A stretch of DNA of 19,609 bases from JACNKV01 sp964388155 (GCA_964388155.1 CAYLYH010000037.1:1-19609), one strand, 5' to 3'. Positions 1-8,512 are shown, counted from the first letter of the stretch. Translations and numbers: made by a program. The notes: generated by a model not told the origin, from the letters alone.

Positions 1-2
1 AT

Positions 3-44
3 ATAGGAAATCCTTGTGAACAATGTCGTCATACTGATGAATAA
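3..44 (+). other. possible C-terminal tail of an ORF entering from the left edge
   Basis: An open frame runs from the window edge and ends with TAA at 42-44, encoding IGNPCEQCRHTDE. It has two Cys in a CxxC arrangement and a polar end, so it could be the tail of a real protein. At 13 codons it could equally be chance. It converges on the truncated GH20 frame, whose stop lies at 46-48, and both stops fall inside the same 11-bp motif. No family can be assigned. Confidence 0.2.
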
Positions 45-48
45 TTCA
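38..48. repeat. 11-bp near-palindrome TGAATAATTCA, copy 1
   Basis: The arms TGAAT and ATTCA are perfect inverted repeats around one central base. The match to the copy at 6140 extends to 13 bases (38-50). It lies exactly where the short GH20 frame loses similarity and stops. Confidence 0.6.
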
Positions 49-300
49 AGTTAATGGCCTTATCGGATTTAAAAATTGTGAGAAAAGTTGACCTATTTGT
101 TTTTCAATATCAGAACCATGTTGCGTTACAATTCCACGGAGTCTTTTTAAGTCAAACTGCCCATCTAATAATTGAATGGAGTTTGGTTTTGGAATGAGTG
201 ATAGGGAAGAAGGTTTATTCTCTTTGTGTATGTAGGGTGGGTGGCAACTCATAAATGATATTGAAACAAGAAAAATTCCAATCCTTAATATTTGAATCAT
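46..300 (-). pseudogene. truncated GH20 beta-N-acetylhexosaminidase lipoprotein (N-terminus only)
   Basis: This 84-residue frame starts with a lipoprotein signal (hydrophobic ILRIGIFLVSISFMSC, probable lipidated Cys19). It is followed by the opening strand of a GH20 N-terminal (GH20b) domain, LIPKPNSIQLLDGQFDL. The full GH20 at 17861 starts with the equivalent NIIPKPTNTKKSAGDFII. The alignment continues to the residues before TGF in the intact enzyme (KAPTGFELNV), where this frame has PLT followed by TGA. The whole catalytic barrel is missing, because GH20 enzymes need about 500 residues. The start is 4 bp downstream of the preceding gene's stop. A GGAAGAG-type ribosome site lies inside that gene's last codons, so the remnant still sits as the last cistron of the block. 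I read it as a decayed secreted GH20 broken at a repeat. Less likely, it is an interrupted gene whose remainder lies left of the window. Confidence 0.65.
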
Positions 301-304
301 AGTA

Positions 305-3300
305 TTACTCTTCCGGATATTGATTTGTGCAATGATAAGAATCTACATTCACATTAAAGAGCCAATTTCGTCCCGCTTGGGATATGAGTAAAACCAACGT
401 ATTCACTCCTTTTCTCAAATTTATTTCTACAGTATCTTGATTGAAAATGAAGCGACGTTTTCCCGGCTTTTCAAAGACCAATTCGCCATTGAGCCAGGCA
501 TAAGCGCCATCGTTGGTCCCTAACCGAAGAGTTGTTGTTACATCTTTGTCACAGATCAATTCGGTAACAGCAAATGAATGGCAATCTTCCCGCGGGTTTT
601 GTTGGGCATCTAATCGAATAATTCCTTTAGCCACCGTGGCCGCTTTTCGCCATTCAATAGCCGGATTTCCAATGGGGTATATGTCAGCACCATTTTCAAG
701 GATGTAGCTATTGAAAGATTGAGAAATCAAAAATTTATCGACTGTGGCAGGAATGGCATAAAAATTGAACCCTTCCAAACCAATGGTTTTATTGTCCGCA
801 GAGATGAAAGTAAGCGTATGGTTTCCCTTCGCCAATTCTTTAATCGTGAAAATTTCATGAGTGGGGACTGGGCTGCCAACATCCAATTGACAACTCATTT
901 CTCCAACGGTTTCTCCATCAATCAATAGGGTTGCTGAACCAAAATCCTTGTTAACCACTTTAAAAACATCCAAATGATAATCAGCATATTCATCTACGGA
1001 AAATTTAAACATCGTTTGTCCATTTTTCCCGTTGTATGTGAAATACTGCCCGGGGCGGCCCAGATTATTTTGGTTAGACCATTTTATCTCATCGGCATTC
1101 AGTCCATTGGATAATGTACCATGGCATGCCAATCGATAGGCTTCTTCCAATCCGCCATCGAATGGATTTACTGCAAAATGGGGTGTTTCAATGCTTTCAT
1201 CCGGCCAACGTGTTGTATTACCGTAAGCATCCGCTGCCACAAATGAATATAAAATACCTTCCTGTGTAAGGGGAATATCTGCGGAATAAATGGAACCGGT
1301 TTTTGTCATATTAATTGTGTTGCCCCATTTATAATCGGATGGCAACAGTTTCCATTCCACCCAAACCGATTCAATTTTAGATGCATCCAGAATAGGGACT
1401 TCCACATGAACGATTGATTGGTTTGAATTTATCGTTTCAGAAAATTGAGTTCTGTCGAATTCGGGACAGGAGTGATCGTTGGAAGGTATAAAAACAGTTT
1501 TTTTAGATTGAGCCAATTCTTTGCCATTTCTATCGTTGATACTAAACCAGTAAGTGACTTCTTGATCGGCTGAAATGTCATCACTTGGGATGGTGGCGGA
1601 ATATGCCCATTTTCCTGTTCGTTTTGTTTTAATGGAGCCTGCTGCTTTTCCTTCCACATTATAATGAAGTACCACTTGATCATAAGCAGATGAGTTGGCT
1701 CCGGCCGTTACTGTTATACCCTGTCCTGCTTGAACATTTTTTACCGGGACAAATCCAACTTGGAGTTCGTCCATGGCTTGGGCTTCACGAATCAGTTCAT
1801 TTACGCGGCGTAAATCTTCTTTTAATTCGGGGAGTTGAGCCGTCCATGTGAATGCTTTGCCTGTCCGAAGCGGATCTAAAATAGGTTTATATTGTTTTTC
1901 AGCTATCCGGGCTAATGCTTTCCAATGTTTAGTCGCCACTTTTACTTTTTCTTTTGCCGTTGCCAATTGAGAAAAATCGTTGGTTTGATAATAATATTGC
2001 AAAGCCACAGCCGCGCGGTTTTTCTCTGCATAATACATGGCCAATTCTGATAAGGCCAGTAAATCATTTTTCAGCAATTTCCATTCTTTTTTGGCTTGGC
2101 TTGGTTTAGACGCTTTTACATATTTTGCTACATTCTTTGCCATGGTTTCTAACTCGACGGACACATCCAATGGTGACTTTTTCCCGTGGACCGTTCCATT
2201 CAAATCGGCGATGGCAAAATCTTTGCAATTTAATGAAACTTGTTCATCCAGATTAAATGCAGTAGAATAGGAATCAATGCCATAGGTGCCGGTCAATTCT
2301 TCCCGATAATTATTTTTATTTCCCGTTTCAAATTCCGGTGCCATTTGACGATGGTCTGAACCCAAACAATGGGAGCGAAAGATTAAAGGCACAATGCGGC
2401 TTCCTTCATTCAATGCATCAAAAATGGCATTATTATTGTCGCCATAATGAGCGGCAAATTGCTGTTTAAAAATATCTTCAGAAATGGTTGGATCATACGC
2501 CATTCGCCCCCAAACCATATACCATGCCCAATATCGTTCTGGAGTGTAATTCATAAAATCTGTATCTCGGCTTTTTTTGTAAATACGGTTGGGAGTTTGG
2601 GGATAATAAGCTGTGATGGGCTCCAGTGTAAATCCTACAGCATCGCCAAAATGATTATTCACAACCATGCGGCGCGCAAAATCAGAATCCATCCAAGGAA
2701 ATAAACGATGCGTACCATTCCCACGGACTTGCCAAATCACTTTCCAATATCGGGGATAATTCAAATACCGTTCGTATGAATAAGACCCCCAGCGTCCTTG
2801 AATGGCATTATAGGGTGCACCCAATTGTTCACCATTATATTTGATTTCGATATAAAAATTGTCCGGGTATTTCATGCCGATTTTGGCCATATCATCAAAT
2901 TTGGCTAACCATGTTCGGGTATAGAGACGGATATTTTCTTTTCCGGATTGATCAATTCCGTCTAAATAGGATTTTTCGAAAAACTCTTCACTTTTCCCCG
3001 ATTCACCAACGCGAAAACCAAACATCCAAAGATCAGGACATTCTTTTAATAATTCTGCAACAGCCCAGCTGGTATATTCAATAAGTTCTGCTTCATCCCC
3101 ATGGGAAATACCCGGATTATCCGTGGCATAATTCATAAGTGCCACATGGACTCCCCGTTCTTCGCCCAATTCAATAACGCGTTTTAGCATAGCCAAATTT
3201 CTGGCTTGATCTTCACTCTCCCAAGAAGCTTTATCGTTGAATGGGTATTTTAGGAAGAAGGGAAAAATGTTGGGGAAATTTGTATCCTGATAGCGGTACA

Positions 3301-3859
3301 TAGCGTGAATATCACAAATGTTAAATCGATTTTTTGCCAAAAGATTGAAATACATTTTCCAATATTCTTCATCATAAAACCATTTGGCAATTCCTGTTTC
3401 GCCTTCCACAGCTAAAAAGGGATTATCTGCACGAATTTCTAATGCGGGTTCACCGAAAGAATCTTCAATATTATGCCAATTCGCAGTTTTTGAATCGGGT
3501 CCCATGGAAATTTGCTCCGCCAATTCATATATACCGTACATGAGTCCAATCGCATCAGATCCGGATACAGATATGACTTCTTTATTTTCATGTTTAATGC
3601 GATAAGATTCAGGCTTATTCCATTCGTCATTATTGTCATTTGCAATCGTTATTGTAAAAGCCTTCATGCGATTATTTACATTGATACCATATCCTTTGGC
3701 AGAAATGGCATTCTTTAATTCTTCCAATGCAAAACTGGGTGGAGTGGAAGGGGCAATCTCTTCCATGAGATGAATATTTTGTGAAAATAAAATGCCTGGT
3801 AATATAGACATAATCACAACTGATTTAATGATGCTTGGTATTTTATTATATTGACTCAT
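305..3859 (-). CDS. secreted multidomain glycosidase-like protein (GH67/GH20-like fold)
   Basis: 1184 residues starting at MSQYNKIPS. This start is chosen over an in-frame ATG 22 codons upstream because AAAGGA sits 6 nt before it and a Sec signal (about 1-27, ending GILFSQ) follows. Residues about 30-130 look like the alpha/beta domain that precedes GH20 and GH67 barrels (GSDAIGLMYGIYELAEQI). Residues about 140-480 look like a TIM barrel. Candidate acidic residues are Glu286 (RVGES), Glu338 and Glu344 (YIEIKYNGE) and Glu413 (TLEPIT). WGRMAYDPTISEDIF near 450 resembles the segment after the barrel in GH67 alpha-glucuronidases. A helical region (about 480-700) is followed by two Ig-like domains (about 700-900), a carbohydrate-binding-like sandwich (about 905-1040) and a terminal sandwich with LGTNDGAYAWLNGEL (about 1110-1128). 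It lies 19 bp after the GH109 gene. The exact family and substrate are not established; a glycosidase role is inferred from fold hints and context. Confidence 0.7.
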   Translation of the reverse strand: MSQYNKIPSIIKSVVIMSILPGILFSQNIHLMEEIAPSTPPSFALEELKNAISAKGYGINVNNRMKAFTITIANDNNDEWNKPESYRIKHENKEVISVSGSDAIGLMYGIYELAEQISMGPDSKTANWHNIEDSFGEPALEIRADNPFLAVEGETGIAKWFYDEEYWKMYFNLLAKNRFNICDIHAMYRYQDTNFPNIFPFFLKYPFNDKASWESEDQARNLAMLKRVIELGEERGVHVALMNYATDNPGISHGDEAELIEYTSWAVAELLKECPDLWMFGFRVGESGKSEEFFEKSYLDGIDQSGKENIRLYTRTWLAKFDDMAKIGMKYPDNFYIEIKYNGEQLGAPYNAIQGRWGSYSYERYLNYPRYWKVIWQVRGNGTHRLFPWMDSDFARRMVVNNHFGDAVGFTLEPITAYYPQTPNRIYKKSRDTDFMNYTPERYWAWYMVWGRMAYDPTISEDIFKQQFAAHYGDNNNAIFDALNEGSRIVPLIFRSHCLGSDHRQMAPEFETGNKNNYREELTGTYGIDSYSTAFNLDEQVSLNCKDFAIADLNGTVHGKKSPLDVSVELETMAKNVAKYVKASKPSQAKKEWKLLKNDLLALSELAMYYAEKNRAAVALQYYYQTNDFSQLATAKEKVKVATKHWKALARIAEKQYKPILDPLRTGKAFTWTAQLPELKEDLRRVNELIREAQAMDELQVGFVPVKNVQAGQGITVTAGANSSAYDQVVLHYNVEGKAAGSIKTKRTGKWAYSATIPSDDISADQEVTYWFSINDRNGKELAQSKKTVFIPSNDHSCPEFDRTQFSETINSNQSIVHVEVPILDASKIESVWVEWKLLPSDYKWGNTINMTKTGSIYSADIPLTQEGILYSFVAADAYGNTTRWPDESIETPHFAVNPFDGGLEEAYRLACHGTLSNGLNADEIKWSNQNNLGRPGQYFTYNGKNGQTMFKFSVDEYADYHLDVFKVVNKDFGSATLLIDGETVGEMSCQLDVGSPVPTHEIFTIKELAKGNHTLTFISADNKTIGLEGFNFYAIPATVDKFLISQSFNSYILENGADIYPIGNPAIEWRKAATVAKGIIRLDAQQNPREDCHSFAVTELICDKDVTTTLRLGTNDGAYAWLNGELVFEKPGKRRFIFNQDTVEINLRKGVNTLVLLISQAGRNWLFNVNVDSYHCTNQYPEE

Positions 3860-3865
3860 TTTTAA

Positions 3866-3871
3866 TCCTTT
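3866..3871 (-). promoter_or_regulatory. ribosome binding site AAAGGA fixing the start at 3859
   Basis: AAAGGA on the minus strand is 6 nt before the ATG at 3857-3859. It lies in the 19-bp gap after the GH109 stop. The longer frame starting at 3925 would overlap the GH109 gene and lacks a signal peptide at its N-terminus. Confidence 0.7.
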
Positions 3872-3878
3872 ACCACAG

Positions 3879-5972
3879 TTAGTTACTAAAACTCTCAGGT
3901 GAAATTCCCTGTTTGTCAAAATCAACTCCTTGCCAACTTACTTTTAATGCTTTTCCGCCACCTATTTGAAAATATAACAACTCAATTTTATGCCATCCTT
4001 TTTGAAGATCAATTTGCCCTTCTTTTTCATACGCTTCATGCGGACCGTCATTATTAACAACAAGTTCGTCCGCGATAAATAAACAGCTTCCGTCATTGGA
4101 GAGAACACTAAATGTGTAGACTCCATCTTTATAAATTTGAATGTAACCGGTATATCTTAGACCAAATCGTTCCGGCAGTTTTTCATCTTCATAGGGGAAA
4201 ACGAATTTATCTACCGCATGAATTTTGGTTGGCTTCAGCTGTAGCAAGTTATCGGTTGATCGGATTGGCACATCAAGTTCAAAATATTCACAAGACAAAC
4301 CTTTAGTCTTCCCACTTATAATTTCAGGTTTATGCAGATCCTCTTTTATGTACTTTGTCTCATAAACCGGGCTGTATCGTCCGTCTGCGGTAAATATCCG
4401 GATTTTGAATGATGTTGTTTCTTCTATTTTATATGGTTTTGTGTAGAGTGTAGAACTTTGCAGCGGTTCAGTTCCATCCGTTGTATATCGTATTATTGTA
4501 TTTTTTTCATTGGAAGTAAATTTTACAAAAGTATCATTAATAAATATATGACTCATCTTATGTCCATCTAAAAATGGTAACTGGTAGTAAGTTGTTTTTT
4601 GTAATTTTTTCCAAGCACCTCTTGTAAAGTCCGGGAATTTGATGGGCATCCCATAATTTTCTACAGATCTTTCTGATAATTCAGCTAAAGCAGACCACTC
4701 AGCCGCATCATAAATATCCTGGTCTAAAGGTAAACCATTATTCAAACAATAGATCAAACGGTAATCCATTATAAAATCCATTCCACCATGACCACCGACT
4801 TCTTTTGCTTTCTCGCCAACCTCTGTTACTATTGGGTGTTCATATTTTTCCAATAAATCGTTTACTTCTTTTTCTGATAACGGAAGGTGATGCCCGCTGT
4901 GATAGTCATTATCGAAAACGATTTCTTTAATGGGGTATTTCCTTGCATATCCTTTTGTGCCGCTAACTAATTGGATTCTACTGTACGGGCGTGGACTGGT
5001 AACATCATGTTGAATCATCATTGTTTTACCTTCAGCGGTGCGAATTAGAGAAGTATTCATGTCACCTTTTTTATAGTCACGCTTTGCAAATTCAGAATCT
5101 TTCCCAAAATTGGTTTCGGCATATTCCGTCATCCCAAACTGATCACTCGAAAGCGAAACGACGTAATCCATTTTATCTCCGCGATGAATATTTAGCAGAT
5201 GGCAAAGCGGACCGAATCCGTGCGTCGGATATAAATTCCCATTTCTTTTGGTATTTTGTTCAAGACGCCACATATCCCAATAACCGCCACGGTGTTGATC
5301 TTGCTCAAAATTGTGGGCTCTCAGATCGTGGATGTACGAACCTTCAACATGTACAATTTCTCCAAATAGTCCTTCTTCCGCCATCCGGCGTTCTGCCATC
5401 TCAAAATAGTCGTACACACAATTTTCCAATTGCATAAAATGTCGGCGTGTTTTTTCTGATGTGTTTACTAACTGCCAGCATTCTTCAATTGTTACAGCCG
5501 CCGGAACTTCAGCAACCGCATGTTTACCATGTTCCATGGCATAGACTGCCATTGGGGTGTGGCTATTCCAATTAGTGAGAATGTAAATTAAATCAATCTC
5601 ACTATTCTCACACATTTTTTTCCAACCATCTTCACCAGTATATTCAATGGCTTTAGATAATCCCGCATCTGATATTACTTTCTGAGCTCGTTCTATTTTC
5701 CAGGGGACAAGATCGCAAATAGCAGAGATCTTTGCCTTTTTAATATATGTAAAGCGTCTTATTGCGCCAATTCCTCTGTTTCCTAGTCCAATAAATCCAA
5801 CATGTACCGTGTCTATTGGATCAACCCTTAATTCTAACACATTTTTTTGCCCAACTTCTTTCACGGGTTCAGGAAACATTTCGAACGGTTCAAACCCTTT
5901 TTGAATACCGGATTTGCATCCTAATAGAGATAAAAACACAATCCCTAATACGATCACTAATTTCTTACTCAT
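3879..5972 (-). CDS. GH109-type Gfo/Idh/MocA glycosidase lipoprotein with chitobiase-C and PA14 domains
   Basis: 697 residues. A lipoprotein signal (LGIVFLSLLGC, Cys19) precedes a Rossmann fold with GLGNRG at 62-67. This is followed by the features of GH109, the NAD-dependent alpha-N-acetylgalactosaminidase family: AEVPAAVT near 154, NLYPTHGFGPLCHLLNIHRG from 246 with His251, and HGGMDF at 395-400. GH109 enzymes keep NAD bound and cleave by transient oxidation at C3. The extra C-terminus holds a chitobiase/beta-hexosaminidase C-terminal module (about 477-543, IRYTTDGTEP) and a PA14-like module (about 558-690, VLSNDGSCLFIADELV), both probably binding sugar. The family core is about 430-450 residues, so the last 240 are an addition. 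GGGGGAAG upstream of the ATG supports the start. The signal has no twin arginine, although many GH109 proteins use Tat export. Activity on GalNAc is inferred from the family; other Gfo/Idh/MocA glycoside oxidoreductases are possible. Confidence 0.82.
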   Translation of the reverse strand: MSKKLVIVLGIVFLSLLGCKSGIQKGFEPFEMFPEPVKEVGQKNVLELRVDPIDTVHVGFIGLGNRGIGAIRRFTYIKKAKISAICDLVPWKIERAQKVISDAGLSKAIEYTGEDGWKKMCENSEIDLIYILTNWNSHTPMAVYAMEHGKHAVAEVPAAVTIEECWQLVNTSEKTRRHFMQLENCVYDYFEMAERRMAEEGLFGEIVHVEGSYIHDLRAHNFEQDQHRGGYWDMWRLEQNTKRNGNLYPTHGFGPLCHLLNIHRGDKMDYVVSLSSDQFGMTEYAETNFGKDSEFAKRDYKKGDMNTSLIRTAEGKTMMIQHDVTSPRPYSRIQLVSGTKGYARKYPIKEIVFDNDYHSGHHLPLSEKEVNDLLEKYEHPIVTEVGEKAKEVGGHGGMDFIMDYRLIYCLNNGLPLDQDIYDAAEWSALAELSERSVENYGMPIKFPDFTRGAWKKLQKTTYYQLPFLDGHKMSHIFINDTFVKFTSNEKNTIIRYTTDGTEPLQSSTLYTKPYKIEETTSFKIRIFTADGRYSPVYETKYIKEDLHKPEIISGKTKGLSCEYFELDVPIRSTDNLLQLKPTKIHAVDKFVFPYEDEKLPERFGLRYTGYIQIYKDGVYTFSVLSNDGSCLFIADELVVNNDGPHEAYEKEGQIDLQKGWHKIELLYFQIGGGKALKVSWQGVDFDKQGISPESFSN

Positions 5973-6006
5973 AACTTCCCCCTTTTCAGCTTATTTATTC
6001 ATCAGC

Positions 6007-6152
6007 CACGGATATCTGCAGAATAAACACGGATATTCTTAGAGCTAGAAGAATTCGATAACTCAATTATTATCTCAAAAAATAGAAGCACAATTTTCTT
6101 TATTATCAAAATATTCGTTTTGATTCGTTTTATTCGTTGTGAATAATTCAAG
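6007..6152. repeat. degenerate intergenic repeat cluster (CACGGATAT / ATTCGTT series)
   Basis: The 194-bp gap 5973-6166 between the DUF1080 and GH109 genes contains no ORF. It holds CACGGATAT twice (6007-6015, 6028-6036), ATTCGTT three times at 9-10 bp spacing (6113, 6123, 6132), and the near-palindrome TGAATAATTCA (6140-6150) followed by AGCTAGG. The complement of the first motif, ATATCCGTG, and the ATTCGTT series resemble the ATCCGTG/ATTCGTG intergenic repeats that I recall being scattered through many FCB and deltaproteobacterial genomes, often beside short accessory genes. I see no terminator with a T-run here. The function is unknown; it may be a remnant of a mobile sequence. Confidence 0.5.
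6140..6150. repeat. 11-bp near-palindrome TGAATAATTCA, copy 2
   Basis: Identical to the 11-mers at 38-48 and 8629-8639. It shares 13 bases with copy 1. It ends the repeat cluster, 17 bp beyond the stop of the DUF1080 gene. Confidence 0.6.
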
Positions 6153-6166
6153 CTAGGATTGGCTAT

Positions 6167-8512
6167 TTATTTTAGTTGGCTTTTGATATTTACATTGGAT
6201 AAATGTCCGCCATCCATTCGCCGCAGACGTGCACAGGCTCCCCAACCTCCGCCGCCTTCATTGACAATCTTAAGCAGGAGTGTATTCCATCCTTTGTTTA
6301 ATTGTGTATTTACCACATCTTGGCCCGGGACGACGCCGCGTGCTACCGCATTTAAATGAACTAATTCGTTGTTAATCCAAGCTTTAATGCCATCGTTACT
6401 GCCCATTTCCAAGCGCACCGTCTGCTCAATCTCTGACCAAACATTCGTTTTTAAATATACAGCTGCCACCAGGCTGGTTTTAAGCGCACTTAGATTTACA
6501 TGCCAATAATTATCCTTATCTGAAAATTCCGGGACATTACGCCATAACGGATATGAATCACTATCTACTTCCGCTACAAATTTAGTGGAATATAAACTCT
6601 TCCCGGAGACTGAAAATGGTTCCGACATCAGCCACTGGGTAATGTAATCATCCATTCTTTCGATCTTATTAAGCACAGATTGGGCTTTTCGCTGAAAATG
6701 TACTTTTTTTGAAGTGTTAATAATATCAATCATGACCGATTTACATTCAGTAGGAAAGAGTGAATGAATATTATTCGCGATCGCAATGCAGGCGATCTCC
6801 GCATCAAACATTAAAATATCGTCTTTTAAGAACCGCATTGCCATTTCTAATGCCGCCAGGGATTGTACATCCTTTAGCCCGCTTAGCAATGCTTTTTTAT
6901 CTTCAGAGTAGGTTGCATAGTTTAAAACCGACTGATATAGTCTGACGGTCTCTTCGGTCGCACGCTGTTTGTTTAGTCCTAATAAACGTACCGCACCCTT
7001 AATTGCCGATTTTTTTTCAGCGGGGTCTAGGCTGACCTCTACAATTTCCATTAATGCGGGCAGCGGTTTATCAGTTGCCCAGCCGGACAAGGCCGTGATT
7101 ACGGCTAATTTTACCGGTGATTCACCATTAATATTTAAGAGAGGGATCAATATCGGCAGGGTAGAATCGTTTTTTAATTCTCCCATCACAGTGATTAGAG
7201 AGATTTGAGTTTCTGTGGATTTTGTAGAATTTAAAGCTGTTATCAAAAGTACGGTGTGATCGGAATCTGAACTTTGACCAATTAAATTAGCCACCGTTCT
7301 TTCCAGTATATTTCGTTCTGCTTCCGATTGTGAATTAGCTAATAAGTTGATGCAGGCCGGTATGTGATCGATATCGGCAATAACGTTTAATGTTTTTACT
7401 GCTTCTAGGCGTATGTGGCTGTTCCGTTTTGAAGCCAACCCAATGATTTGCTCTGCACCCTCTTTGATCTGCCGTTCTCTTACGGCTCTGATAAATTCAA
7501 CCTTTACATTTGTTTTCATAAAAAATGAAGATAAGCCTGAAAGTAATTTGTTGTTGATCTTTTTTCCGTTCAAAGTGTACAAACTTTCAAGAGCGGCTTG
7601 TTTTTCGACACCGTCACTTTTAGAAGCATGTTTTACCAGAATAGTTACAACCTTGGGATCGGTGATTTGTCCGGCTGCTCTCAAGGCGGAAATTCGCAGA
7701 TCAAGATGTTTGCTTTTTAGGGATGATTTTATGATCTTAAAGATTTTAGGATTATTTGCAAATGGAGTTAACGAAGCGATCAACTGAATTTGTTCGGCGG
7801 TATTCATTGACGGAAATTCTTTAACCGAACCTGAGATGTCAAGAAATTCAGTTAGACGAATATCCCGCCAGCGGACTTTCACATTATCTCCAGAATGGAT
7901 TTGAAGTGCAATTGATCCGACACCTTCTCCGATTTGTTTGTCATTTATATCAACCATTATAATGCCATTTAACCAAGTCTGAACACGATCGCCAATCACT
8001 CTTATACGAAGTTTATTCCAGGAACCCTCGGATAATACACCTTCTTCATTATCTGGAATTGTCGCTAGCCAACCACGGCCATACGATTCATAAATTCCAC
8101 CGGTATCATGTCCCCTTGGAGCGACCTCTACCTGCCAGCCGGATACTTTTGTTTCTTCAAAAGTTGATCGAAAAAACACACCGCTATTGCCGTCAGACTC
8201 CTGTTTGAACAGCAATGAGAGATCGAAATCTTTATATTGTTTAACAGTAGATAGATAACCATATTCATGATCGGGACCACTTTCGCAAACTAATTCACCG
8301 GATTCAACATACCAGTGTTCTGTTCCGTGAATGTTCCAACCTTGCAGATTGATTCCGTTGAATAATTTCTCAACTAGAATTAAATTGTTAGACGATGGGC
8401 GGGAAGGGATGTTTTGATTATTTTGTACGGCAAAGGGGTAAGCGATGCTTGAAATGATTATCAAAGCTGATAAAAAAAGCTGTAAAACTAATTTATGAGT
8501 TTTATTGTACAT
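6167..8512 (-). CDS. exported DUF1080 (3-keto-disaccharide hydrolase family) protein with HEAT repeats
   Basis: 781 residues from the second Met, chosen because GGAG lies 6 nt before it; the first Met at 8524 would lie upstream of that site. A Sec signal (about 6-29, LQLFLSALIIISSIAYPFA) leads into a DUF1080 concanavalin-like domain (PF06439, about 45-225) with LFNGINLQGW, NSGVFFRS, WNKLRIRVIGDRVQTWLNG and IALQIHSGD. Residues about 240-620 form an alpha-helical HEAT-like solenoid (LRISALRAAGQITDP, IRLEAVKTLNVIAD). The C-terminus (about 630-770) is a beta-rich module with LEMGSNDGIKAWINNEL and LNKGWNTLLLKI, resembling the end of the 1184-residue neighbour. DUF1080 members include hydrolases of 3-keto glycosides, which act after a C3 oxidation of the kind Gfo/Idh/MocA proteins perform, as in the next gene. 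The HEAT region may mediate protein contacts. It is the first gene of the minus-strand block; the catalytic role here is inferred. Confidence 0.8.
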   Translation of the reverse strand: MYNKTHKLVLQLFLSALIIISSIAYPFAVQNNQNIPSRPSSNNLILVEKLFNGINLQGWNIHGTEHWYVESGELVCESGPDHEYGYLSTVKQYKDFDLSLLFKQESDGNSGVFFRSTFEETKVSGWQVEVAPRGHDTGGIYESYGRGWLATIPDNEEGVLSEGSWNKLRIRVIGDRVQTWLNGIIMVDINDKQIGEGVGSIALQIHSGDNVKVRWRDIRLTEFLDISGSVKEFPSMNTAEQIQLIASLTPFANNPKIFKIIKSSLKSKHLDLRISALRAAGQITDPKVVTILVKHASKSDGVEKQAALESLYTLNGKKINNKLLSGLSSFFMKTNVKVEFIRAVRERQIKEGAEQIIGLASKRNSHIRLEAVKTLNVIADIDHIPACINLLANSQSEAERNILERTVANLIGQSSDSDHTVLLITALNSTKSTETQISLITVMGELKNDSTLPILIPLLNINGESPVKLAVITALSGWATDKPLPALMEIVEVSLDPAEKKSAIKGAVRLLGLNKQRATEETVRLYQSVLNYATYSEDKKALLSGLKDVQSLAALEMAMRFLKDDILMFDAEIACIAIANNIHSLFPTECKSVMIDIINTSKKVHFQRKAQSVLNKIERMDDYITQWLMSEPFSVSGKSLYSTKFVAEVDSDSYPLWRNVPEFSDKDNYWHVNLSALKTSLVAAVYLKTNVWSEIEQTVRLEMGSNDGIKAWINNELVHLNAVARGVVPGQDVVNTQLNKGWNTLLLKIVNEGGGGWGACARLRRMDGGHLSNVNIKSQLK

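Noticed and set aside
3860..3925. 22-codon N-terminal extension of the 1184-residue protein
   Set aside because: It overlaps the end of the GH109 gene and has no signal peptide. The Met at 3859 has AAAGGA 6 nt upstream and begins a good signal sequence.
5021..5437. 138-codon plus-strand frame inside the GH109 gene
   Set aside because: It is antisense to a well-supported conserved protein, has no domain pattern or ribosome site, and is a shadow frame.
6007..6152. Short CRISPR-like array
   Set aside because: The units are 7-9 bp and irregular. There are no 23-40 bp repeats with unique spacers and no cas genes.
7413..7787. 124-codon plus-strand frame inside the DUF1080 gene
   Set aside because: It is antisense to the HEAT-repeat region, which has clear coding character on the other strand; a shadow frame.
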